Positions 24,801-30,069 of a stretch of 30,069 bases of DNA are shown here, piece after piece (position 1 is the first letter of the stretch; each line of letters starts with the position of its first letter). The position numbers were made by a program, and so were the translations under genes. Under the pieces are notes generated by a model that did no database searches, was not told the origin of the DNA, and was given only the letters and a program-made list of their open reading frames with translations. Source of the DNA: MA-ANB-1 sp040878225 (GTDB lineage: Bacteria > Actinomycetota > Acidimicrobiia > Spongiisociales > ZC4RG35); contig JBBDMR010000048.1 in NCBI GenBank assembly GCA_040878225.1, positions 1-30,069 on the forward strand. Reading direction: 5' to 3'.

Positions 24801-25339
24801 ACTGGGTCTGGATCGATGCCAACCCTGCCGACCGGCCATATGTCGGAGCCAGTGATGACGACCCCTTCTATGAGGCGGCGCGTCTCATGGCCAGGGTCAG
24901 CTACAACCCGTCGTACCCGCCGGGGGTGACCATGATCAAGCACGCCTTCTACATGGCCACACCCCGCACCATCGCGGCCCAGAAGAGCAGGTCGGACGGT
25001 CGGGCGCTCGCCAACACCGGCTACCAGTCGAGCTTCCGGCACGGGAGCCAGCAGTCAATCACCCGCGGATGGGCCCCGCCGATGCACCAGACGGATTCTC
25101 TCTTCCACAAGAGAGCCGCCGGAATGGGATTCCTCTTCGGCTTCGACGTCGACAACCACGCCATCAACACGGTCCCCAAAGAGACCGTCGTCCGTATCAC
25201 CAAGGCCGAGGCGGGAGGTCTGGGTGGGAGTGGCGTATGGTCCGGAGCCACTACTGGGAGGAGCCCCGGTGAGGAAGACCGGTTCATGCAGAGATACCTC
25301 ACCGGCCAGATCGTCACCATCAGAGGAACCTCGAGATGA
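21875..25339 (+). CDS. Molybdopterin catalytic subunit, type II DMSO reductase family (alpha)
   Basis: 1154 residues. A twin-arginine signal (TRRHFIK, then a hydrophobic stretch, residues 5-31) sends the folded protein across the membrane. The FS0 cluster region has Cys68, Asp72, His74, Cys76 and Cys116. Asp279 in YTWRGDQAPG aligns with the Mo-ligating Asp of NarG-type enzymes (motif YDWYxDLPP), placing it with type II enzymes (nitrate, selenate, (per)chlorate reductases, dimethylsulfide and ethylbenzene dehydrogenases). The last ~180 residues are the molybdopterin dinucleotide-binding domain. TTG 21875 follows GTGGGGG at 5 bases. The substrate cannot be assigned; it is not a clear match to any characterised enzyme I can recall. 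Confidence 0.9.
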   Translation: MSEVTRRHFIKVAGGAGLAAFSGVMGLDLLALEAYPGVENPLLTYPNRGWEQIYRDQYAYDTSFTVICAPNDTHMCRLRAFARNGVVTRLEQNYDGANYGDPQGNTSTAHWNPRGCLKGYTLHRRVYGPYRLRAPMVRAGWKEWADDGFPSLSDDPELRTRYRFDSRGTDTFVRLTWDEVDEYAARGLEAIARTYSGEEGHRRLIDEDGYEPEMLEFWEESGVRTMKFGSSLPVHGVAGKFGLFRFANMLALLDAGVRGVGPEEAVGARDWSEYTWRGDQAPGFPFVHGLQSTEVDFNDLRNSRLLIQVGKNLVENKMPESHWFHEIMERGGKIVSIVPEYGPQSSKSDYWIPVRAGLSDTAIFLYLAKELIDGDRYDVDFAKRFTDLPLLIRLDTLTRLRADEVFAGHQPLLDPEGPSFTLHGMTAEQYDVIGDRVVRDTSGQLRAMHREHVGDRMSEAGIDPEVDWRGTVVLADGTEVEAATALNLYREHLADYDLDTVADITGSPPDLLRRLLEDVATIRPMSIQVGEGVNHYFHATLHNRATYLVAMLTGQIGIPGAGVSTWAGNYKGGIFHAAPWFGPGVGGYVNEDPFRPLMSEHDAYDFDNIHHYIHGEETSYWGYGDRPLVVDTPSDGRKVFTGRTHMPTPTKVLWYNNANLINQAKWAYHLIKHTNPKVDMIVDQQIEWTGSAEFADLILPANSWLEFETLEMGGSCSNPFLQLWKGGINPLYDSRDDVAIFAGVARALTRLTGEDRFAAHFKFASEGRPEVYLDRVLKASFTTEGYTVDDIMNGRYGEPGGALMQYRTYPRIPFWEQIADSLPFYTDTGRLNAYCDIPEAIDFGENLIVHREAVEATPYAPNVIVSTSPWIRPNDYGIDIGDIDPDRRQVRNIKMSWSEVRRTTNPLFDQGFRYLCLTPKSRHSVHSSWAVTDWHWIWNSNFGDPQRTEKRMPGVGDAQIHISPVDARSLGLENGDWVWIDANPADRPYVGASDDDPFYEAARLMARVSYNPSYPPGVTMIKHAFYMATPRTIAAQKSRSDGRALANTGYQSSFRHGSQQSITRGWAPPMHQTDSLFHKRAAGMGFLFGFDVDNHAINTVPKETVVRITKAEAGGLGGSGVWSGATTGRSPGEEDRFMQRYLTGQIVTIRGTSR

Positions 25340-25587
25340 AACACCTAGAGTCGAACGACCCTTATGAGCTCGTGGGAGTTTCCCATCCACACGAGATCGA
25401 CGGCGAGACCGACCGGGAGACGGCGCGATGCCTCATCGAGGAATATGCCCTCACCGGCTTCGCCGGCAGCGACATCCTCGAGCTGTTCGCATCGCCGGCC
25501 TACGGGATGCCCAACGCCATCTTCCAACGCAGGGGCGCGGCATTCGTCCGTGAGCTGATAGCCGGCGTATTCGGGGGTGGCAGATGA
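25336..25587 (+). CDS. Small conserved-looking protein of the molybdoenzyme operon
   Basis: 83 residues, no signal or membrane segment, no cysteine-rich motif. It begins with DPYELVGVSHPHEIDGETDR and continues with a helix-rich part (CLIEEYALTGFAGSDILELF). It overlaps the alpha stop and the beta start by 4 bases each, so its synthesis is locked to both subunits. I recall similar small ORFs between subunit genes in NarG-like operons but no described function. An assembly factor or small subunit is an inference from position. Confidence 0.7.
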   Translation: MKHLESNDPYELVGVSHPHEIDGETDRETARCLIEEYALTGFAGSDILELFASPAYGMPNAIFQRRGAAFVRELIAGVFGGGR

Positions 25588-26810
25588 CCACTACCTACAA
25601 CTGGCAACTCGGCCGGGAGATGAACTATCGGTTCGAAGGCGGAGGCGCCAAGCGTCAGTTCGCTGCTGTGTTCAACATCAACCGGTGCATCGCCTGTCAG
25701 ACCTGCACCATGGCCTGTCGCTCCACATGGACGTTCTCCCCGGGCCAGGAGCTGATGTGGTGGAACAACGTCGAGACCAAGCCTTATGGCGGCTACCCCA
25801 GGCATTGGGACGTGAAGACCCTCGAGCTGCTGGAGGAGGCAAACCCCGGCGGACAGGTCTGGGACGCCACCGAGCAGAGCGACGACGCCCCCTACGGCCG
25901 GTTCGAGGGCCAGACCATCTTCGAGGCTGCCGGCTCCAGCGAGCGGGCCGTGGGATACGTGCCCTCAGATGAGGAATGGAAGGGCCCGAACCGTTTCGAG
26001 GATCACGGCACCGGGTGGTCGTCCAAAGGAACGAGCCTTCCGGAACACGAAGGTTGGTTCTTCTACCTGGCGAGGATCTGCAACCACTGCACCTACCCGG
26101 CCTGTCTCGCCGCCTGTCCGCGGAACGCCATCTACAAGCGACCGGAAGACGGGATCGTCCTCATCGACCAGGAGAGATGCCGCGGGTACCGGAAGTGTGT
26201 CGAAGCCTGCCCATACAAGAAGGCCATGTACCGGCCGACTACCGGAACCTCAGAGAAGTGCATTGGCTGCTTTCCCCGCCAGGAGGGAACCGACCCGCTC
26301 ACCGAGGGACAACCGATGGAAGCTCGATGCATGGCGGCTTGTGTCGGGAAGATCCGCATGCAGGGCCTGGTGGATGTCGAGGCCGACGGAACCTGGACGG
26401 AGGCTACCGATCACCCCCTCTATTTCCTGGTCCACGAAGAGAAGGTGGCACTCCCGCTGTACCCGCAGTTCGGCACCCAACCCAACATCTATTACATCCC
26501 TCCCCGATGGGTCCCCCGCGACTACCTCCGCCAGATGTTCGGCCCGGGCGTCGACCATGCCATCGAGCGCTACACCCGCCCATCGCGAACACTGCTGGCG
26601 GTCCTCCAGCTCTTCCGTGCCTCACAGCAGATCATCTTCTCCTTCGACGTTGAAGACGGTGAGAGGGTCGGTGAGGTCCAGGTTGGGGGTGAGGGGTATG
26701 AGATCTACAACGACACGGCTGTCGGGTTCGACGCCGACGGCAGGGAGATAGTCCGCATCCGGGTCGAGGAGCCCTTCCACGAACGTCCCCTAAAGATCAA
26801 CTCGATATGA
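25584..26810 (+). CDS. Four-cluster iron-sulfur subunit (beta), NarH/EbdB/SerB type
   Basis: 408 residues. Electron-transfer subunit carrying clusters FS1-FS4. First group is CIACQTCTMAC (Cys35, 38, 41, 45); second is ICNHCTYPACLAAC (Cys166, 169, 174, 178). The third begins with Cys199 in CRGYRKCVEAC, where Tyr202 replaces a Cys, predicting a [3Fe-4S] cluster as in type II enzymes. The fourth is EKCIGC, with MAACVGKIRMQG later. MWWNNVETKPYGGYP is the family block between clusters. There is no signal peptide; it is expected to be carried across by the alpha Tat signal. The ATG overlaps the preceding stop, and its stop overlaps the chaperone start. Confidence 0.92.
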   Translation: MTTTYNWQLGREMNYRFEGGGAKRQFAAVFNINRCIACQTCTMACRSTWTFSPGQELMWWNNVETKPYGGYPRHWDVKTLELLEEANPGGQVWDATEQSDDAPYGRFEGQTIFEAAGSSERAVGYVPSDEEWKGPNRFEDHGTGWSSKGTSLPEHEGWFFYLARICNHCTYPACLAACPRNAIYKRPEDGIVLIDQERCRGYRKCVEACPYKKAMYRPTTGTSEKCIGCFPRQEGTDPLTEGQPMEARCMAACVGKIRMQGLVDVEADGTWTEATDHPLYFLVHEEKVALPLYPQFGTQPNIYYIPPRWVPRDYLRQMFGPGVDHAIERYTRPSRTLLAVLQLFRASQQIIFSFDVEDGERVGEVQVGGEGYEIYNDTAVGFDADGREIVRIRVEEPFHERPLKINSI

Positions 26811-27550
26811 CTCTCCCCACCGACTCCGAACTGACCGCAATCGAGGCAGTCGGGCGCCTCACCGTCTACTCGCTGCTGGCCACCGGCTTCATGTTCCCCA
26901 CGACAGGCCGAATGGAGACGATCAGGTCGATCTTGATGCCTGGGCTGTCGATGCTAGATCTCGGCCCTGATCTGAACGAGAGGGCCGGGATGCTCGCAAC
27001 CTCCGTGCCCGCCAACGTCGACGAGCTCCGCAACCGTTACATGGAATTGTTCCCACCGGTTGCCTCCCAGGATGCCCCCGGATACGAGACGGGATATCGC
27101 GGCGACGGTGTGTTCCAGCAATCGGCAGTCATGGCCGACATAGCCGGCTTCTACCGGGTCCACGGGCTGAGGGCGGGGGGCGAGGAGCGAGAGCGTCTCG
27201 ATCACATCACCGTCGAGCTCGAATTCATGGCGGTGGTGGCCAAGAAGGAGGTATGGGCACTCGAAGCCGGCGACAGTGAGAACGCGTCCATATGTCGTGA
27301 TACAGCAGCCGCTTTCCTGGCTGAGCATCTCGGCTGTTGGGGGCCCGCCTTCGGTCTTAGGGCCTCGATGGTCTCTTCGGACCCCTGGTATGCGGCGCTG
27401 GCTGAATTCTTGGTGGCGTGGCTCGAAGAGGACCTCATCAACATGGGAGTGGAGCCGATCGAAGTCGCGGAAAGCCCGCTACCCCAGGAGGCGCCGGACG
27501 ATGGAAGCTGTGGCCCTTGCCCGACACCGGGGATGGGAGCCGGGCAATGA
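26807..27550 (+). CDS. TorD/DmsD-family redox-enzyme maturation chaperone
   Basis: 247 residues, helical, cytoplasmic. Hallmarks are an N-terminal VGRLTVYSLLATGFMFPTTG helix, LRNRYMELF-PP with a following GYETGYRG, and the DHITVELEFMAVVAKKE helix matching the D-H-x-x-x-E-L-x-F-M motif of TorD-like proteins. Such chaperones bind the Tat signal of the Mo subunit and hold it until cofactor insertion. It sits between the beta and gamma genes with ATGA overlaps on both sides. The C-terminal tail has a short CGPC motif (DDGSCGPCPTPG) of unknown meaning. Confidence 0.88.
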   Translation: MTLPTDSELTAIEAVGRLTVYSLLATGFMFPTTGRMETIRSILMPGLSMLDLGPDLNERAGMLATSVPANVDELRNRYMELFPPVASQDAPGYETGYRGDGVFQQSAVMADIAGFYRVHGLRAGGEERERLDHITVELEFMAVVAKKEVWALEAGDSENASICRDTAAAFLAEHLGCWGPAFGLRASMVSSDPWYAALAEFLVAWLEEDLINMGVEPIEVAESPLPQEAPDDGSCGPCPTPGMGAGQ

Positions 27551-28551
27551 GACGGCACACATCGCCAGTCGTCCTGCTGCTGGCTCTGGCGGTGATCGCT
27601 ATTTTCTTGCGCGTGGTGGAAGCCAATCCGGCGATGGCACAGACCCAGTCGATCGGAGCGTGGCGGGTCGAGACCGAACCGGTGATGGACGGCTCGGCGC
27701 CGGAATGGCAGTCGATCCTTCCAATCTTTCTGCCGACCACGTCTCAGCAGGTCGCTCCGCCGATGGGTGGCGGTGCCATCGAACGCATCGGCGTCAGGGC
27801 GGTCCACCATGACGAGCGAATCTATGTGATGCTTGAGTGGTCTGACGTCACAACTGACGAGGCATCAGACCGCTACGAGGCATTCAGCGACGCAGCTGCC
27901 ATTCAGTTTCCTGCGGAAGCCGGAAGCGAGGTTCCCTTCTTGTGCATGGGTCAGGCCGACCAGGCAGTCAATATCTGGCAATGGCGGGCTGACCAGCAGC
28001 AAGGGCCTCCGACCCTGCCCGATAACGGGTACGTCGACTCCTATCCTTCTACAGAGGACCTCTACTACACAGCTAGACAGGCAGGCAATCCGCTTTCGCA
28101 GGTCGATGGTCGGACAGGAGTTGCGAACCTGGTCGCCGGGGGTTTCGGAACCCTCGAGGTGACGGAGCGGGGCGATCTCCAGGGCAACGCGGTTTACAAG
28201 GACGGACGATGGATGGTGGTGTTCTCGAGACCGTTTCAGCCCACAGGCGGCCTGCAGCCCATCATCGACGGGGTAGGCCCCATCGATGTGGCGTTCGCAG
28301 TCTGGAATGGCAGTGAGGGTGAACGGGACGGCATCAAGTCGGTGTCGGCCTTCACCAGACTCCAGGTCACCCCCGAGGACCCGCCGCGTCGAGCCATTGG
28401 CGCTACTGACGACTGGCCTGCATACACACCATCGAATCCGATGCTCACCGTGTCGGTGGGATTCCTTGCTCTGCTGATTGTGCTGATGGTTGGCTTATGG
28501 ATCTACATGCGAGGCAGCGTGGAGGAGCATGAGGATGCGGCTGGCACATAG
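27547..28551 (+). CDS. Heme b subunit (gamma), ethylbenzene dehydrogenase gamma-like, with C-terminal membrane anchor
   Basis: 334 residues. An N-terminal signal sequence (about 1-31, ending AMA-Q) exports it. The lipocalin-like heme domain contains FLCMGQADQAVNIWQWRAD with Met134, and Lys264 in RDGIKSVSAF. These are the expected Met/Lys axial ligands of heme b in EbdC/DdhC/SerC-type subunits. Unlike soluble EbdC, residues ~299-321 form a transmembrane helix (LTVSVGFLALLIVLMVGLWI) followed by a short charged tail, so the heme subunit is probably fixed to the outer face of the membrane. The ATG 27547 start overlaps the chaperone stop; an earlier in-frame start at 27418 lies inside that gene. 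Confidence 0.88.
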   Translation: MRRHTSPVVLLLALAVIAIFLRVVEANPAMAQTQSIGAWRVETEPVMDGSAPEWQSILPIFLPTTSQQVAPPMGGGAIERIGVRAVHHDERIYVMLEWSDVTTDEASDRYEAFSDAAAIQFPAEAGSEVPFLCMGQADQAVNIWQWRADQQQGPPTLPDNGYVDSYPSTEDLYYTARQAGNPLSQVDGRTGVANLVAGGFGTLEVTERGDLQGNAVYKDGRWMVVFSRPFQPTGGLQPIIDGVGPIDVAFAVWNGSEGERDGIKSVSAFTRLQVTPEDPPRRAIGATDDWPAYTPSNPMLTVSVGFLALLIVLMVGLWIYMRGSVEEHEDAAGT

Positions 28552-29590
28552 CTCAAGGATTCGGACGCTGTCTGTGTGGCTTGGAGTTGTCGTTCTCGTC
28601 GAGCTAACGCTGCTTCGGACCGGTACCCGAACGCTCATACACATCCCTGGACTCGGACGATTTGAAGTCTCGCTTAGGCTCTTGAGCGAGCTCGGACGGT
28701 TCGCCTATTACCTAGCAGTCGTTCTGGTCACAGTGGCCCTGGCGTACAGTGCCTGGCTCATTTGGGATGCCGTGACACCACGTGGGAGGGTGGGCGCCGT
28801 CCTGATCTGGTCTTTTCTCGCCGTGGCGTCGCTCGGACGGATTGGCGTCGTTCCCGACCCGGCTGTGGCGTGGGTTTCCGTGGTCGTGCTGGTCGGTGTG
28901 CTGGCAGCCACCTGGACCGGAATCAGGAGCCTGCCGTTGATGCTCTACGTTGCTGCCTCAGGTGCGGCCTCGTGGACCGTCCTCGGTCAGGGAAGCGGTG
29001 GTGGGTTGTCGGGCCAGACTGTCGACCTCTCAATGGTGGTCGCCGAAGGACTTCTGATCGTCGCGGCTGTGACGACACCGCTCCTCCTCGCCGGGAAGGT
29101 CAGCCGGACCTCACTGATTGCGGGCCTGTTCGCGGTTGGCCTCTTCACCGCGGGTTTCTCACTTGGCGGGTCCACGCTTTCGATCCTCACCCTGTGGAAT
29201 CTCGGAGTTCCGGGGTGGTTCGCTCCGATCGCCTACGGCCTGGCTCTGGGAGGTCTCGTTGTCACCTTCTGGTCGGCAGCTGCCAACCGCGAAGTCCTGA
29301 TCGCTTGTGTCGTGCTGCTGATGGTCGCCGGAGGCGTCGGAGCGATCAGCACCTACCAGACAGCACTCGCCATTGCTGCGGTAGCCTTCGGCGGTTTGGC
29401 GCCGGGGTTTCAGGCGACTCAGGTCGGTGCACCGTCTCGCGGCAAGCGTAAGGCCGACGAGCCCGAACGGGCTCGGCGGGGACGCCGGAGCGTTAGCGGA
29501 GGCGGACGGGAATCGTATCCGCCAGAGACCTTGCGGCCCCTCACCGGTTTTGAAGACCGGGTCGAGCCGCTTCTTGTTAGTTCGTACTAG
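28535..29590 (+). CDS. Polytopic membrane protein of the molybdoenzyme operon
   Basis: 351 residues with about ten hydrophobic helices from residue ~10 to ~305, then a charged, low-complexity tail. I do not recognise a family. ATG 28535 is preferred since GGAGGAG lies 7 bases upstream; ATG 28529 is too close to it. It overlaps the gamma gene by 17 bases. No heme-ligand His pairs in helices are obvious, so it is not a clear NarI-type cytochrome. A membrane partner for electron or proton handling is inferred from position. The last ~32 codons lie antisense to a selenocysteine-tRNA-like sequence, so the tail may not be native. Confidence 0.75.
   Translation: MRLAHSSRIRTLSVWLGVVVLVELTLLRTGTRTLIHIPGLGRFEVSLRLLSELGRFAYYLAVVLVTVALAYSAWLIWDAVTPRGRVGAVLIWSFLAVASLGRIGVVPDPAVAWVSVVVLVGVLAATWTGIRSLPLMLYVAASGAASWTVLGQGSGGGLSGQTVDLSMVVAEGLLIVAAVTTPLLLAGKVSRTSLIAGLFAVGLFTAGFSLGGSTLSILTLWNLGVPGWFAPIAYGLALGGLVVTFWSAAANREVLIACVVLLMVAGGVGAISTYQTALAIAAVAFGGLAPGFQATQVGAPSRGKRKADEPERARRGRRSVSGGGRESYPPETLRPLTGFEDRVEPLLVSSY
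29459..29474 (-). terminator. Strong GC hairpin downstream of the tRNA-Sec-like sequence
   Basis: GAGCCC-GAAC-GGGCTC is a perfect stem-loop 20 bases past the 3' end of the tRNA-like element on the minus strand. It has no T-run. It could have been the terminator of the original tRNA gene. It also lies inside the membrane-protein reading frame. Confidence 0.35.
29494..29560 (-). pseudogene. selC-like: Degenerate 3' part of a selenocysteine tRNA (anticodon UCA)
   Basis: On the minus strand: anticodon arm CCGGT-CTTCAAA-ACCGG (anticodon TCA, the canonical tRNA-Sec loop) at 29544-29560. Then a 21-base variable region with a 7-bp stem AGGGGCC/GGTCTCT and GCAA loop (29524-29541). Then a T-arm-like GCGGA-TACGATT-CCCGT (29506-29522), an 8-base acceptor strand CCGCCTCC (29498-29505) and GCTA in place of GCCA. 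E. coli tRNA-Sec has the same order and a similar GGGGCCGC start of the variable arm. The T arm has a mismatched closing pair (A:C) and A at the pseudouridine-55 position. No D arm or 5' acceptor strand (GGAGGCGG) is found upstream, so it is a fragment. Confidence 0.65.
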
Positions 29591-29623
29591 CTTCCATTAT
29601 GTCCCATTCCCCTTGTTCTATAA

Positions 29624-29657
29624 GGGTTTTCGGGAGGTTCGGGACCTCCACAAACCC
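29624..29657. terminator. Nested hairpin after the molybdoenzyme operon
   Basis: Inner stem GGAGGT/ACCTCC (29633-29638, 29644-29649) is enclosed by an outer stem GGGTTT/AAACCC (29624-29629, 29652-29657). It lies 34 bases after the last stop. No T-run follows, so termination is only one possibility; a recombination-related structure is another. Confidence 0.4.
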
Positions 29658-29684
29658 CCGCCATTTGGCACTGTTTTCCATTCT

Positions 29685-29706
29685 CTGACGGACACCTGAC
29701 GGACAC
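29685..29706. repeat. Perfect 11-bp tandem repeat
   Basis: CTGACGGACAC occurs twice without spacing (29685-29695 and 29696-29706), 125 bases from the tRNA-like fragment. Short direct repeats of this size next to a tRNA-derived sequence are typical of integrase arm-type sites, though no integrase gene is present here. Confidence 0.6.
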
Positions 29707-29875
29707 CAATGGGGCGGGGAGCGACATGATGACGATTCTCCTTGGAGCGCGTAGATCTGATCACGCGGAGGCGAGTGTCGTGCCCGGTCCCGGAGAATCT
29801 CGCCGATCTTGGCGAATTGGGTGTTCATCCATTCCGCGTCAGTTCTTCATACGATATGGAGGTGAGGATCCGGTC

Positions 29876-30069
29876 GTGAACCTGTGGCTGGCCGTATTCG
29901 TGGCGGTTATCGGAGTGGTCCTCGTGGTCAGATCCGCCGGACCGCCTGGTACGTGGCGTGGTCGGCACCTCGGTCGGGTTTGGAATCTCCGCCTTCGTCA
30001 TCAGTGTGGTGTTCGTCGGCTTCGACCCCGAGAACCTCGCCGTAGGCGCTGCCGGCTCGTATGAAGACG
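29876..30069 (+). pseudogene. Sodium/calcium exchanger-like protein, 5' part with a frameshift
   Basis: GTG 29876 follows GGAGGTGAGG and encodes VNLWLAVFVAVIGVVLVVRS. After about codon 21 the family sequence continues in the next frame from 29940: DRLVRGVVGTSVGFGISAF, then VISVVFVGFDPENLAVGAAG. Joined, these match the first two helices of a CaCA-family cation/Ca2+ antiporter, including the FDPENLAVGA version of the first alpha-repeat. One extra G in the run GCCGG near 29936-29940 explains the shift. A stop at 29877 and the lack of any start in the second frame rule out a simple later start. The gene continues beyond the window. A sequencing or assembly error is possible. Confidence 0.6.

Noticed and set aside
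29544..29560. Plus-strand reading of the anticodon-like arm as tRNA-Ser(UGA)
   Set aside because: The variable arm, T arm and acceptor features appear only on the minus strand, where the loop CTTCAAA is the tRNA-Sec standard.
29577..29828. 83-codon minus-strand open frame after the operon
   Set aside because: No similarity that I recognise, and it runs through the hairpin and tandem repeat; probably chance.

Overview
The window looks like chromosomal DNA from a high-GC actinobacterium. The reasons are overall base composition, frequent GTG and TTG starts, genes joined by 1-4 base overlaps, and -10 boxes sitting 6-7 bases upstream of start codons (leaderless style). An Acidimicrobiia-like lineage is a guess from gene content; no rRNA or other marker is present.

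Positions 1-20578 form a cell-surface glycan or glycoconjugate locus. It has two sulfotransferases, a polysaccharide deacetylase, four GT4-type glycosyltransferases (one fused to a GNAT domain), an ABC-2 exporter, a FlaA1/PglF-like nucleotide-sugar dehydratase, a WecA/MraY-like sugar-1-phosphate transferase and a nucleotide-sugar epimerase. Two unusual blocks are embedded in it. The first (2546-6143) is a tightly coupled operon alternating SGNH-like proteins with two paralogous lipoyl-fold proteins that lack the lipoyl lysine, plus a sulfotransferase. The second (9234-13486) holds a stand-alone adenylation enzyme whose substrate-pocket residues read D-L-F-Y-L-A-L-V-C-K, an acyl-CoA-dehydrogenase-like enzyme, a carrier protein and a flavin halogenase-like enzyme. 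Together these make the toolkit for turning L-proline into (halo)pyrrolyl-2-carboxyl-S-carrier protein. I infer that the pyrrolyl group decorates the exported glycan or glycolipid.

Positions 20686-21407 carry two small housekeeping-type genes (a DUF4404-like protein and a two-helix membrane protein) with a leaderless promoter and a terminator.

Positions 21823-29590 are a six-gene operon for a type II DMSO-reductase-family molybdoenzyme: a Tat-exported Mo catalytic subunit, a small protein, a four-cluster Fe-S subunit, a TorD-like chaperone, a heme-b subunit of the ethylbenzene dehydrogenase gamma type with an added C-terminal membrane anchor, and a polytopic membrane protein. It is preceded by a perfect 14-bp palindrome next to a -10 box and a possible nine-codon leader ORF whose stop overlaps the first structural start. 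The electron donor or acceptor cannot be read from sequence.

The right edge looks like a recombination boundary. Antisense to the end of the last operon gene lies a degenerate 3' portion of a selenocysteine tRNA (anticodon arm, long variable arm, T arm, 3' acceptor strand). It is followed by a nested hairpin, an 11-bp tandem repeat and a frameshifted Na+/Ca2+ exchanger-like gene that runs off the window.
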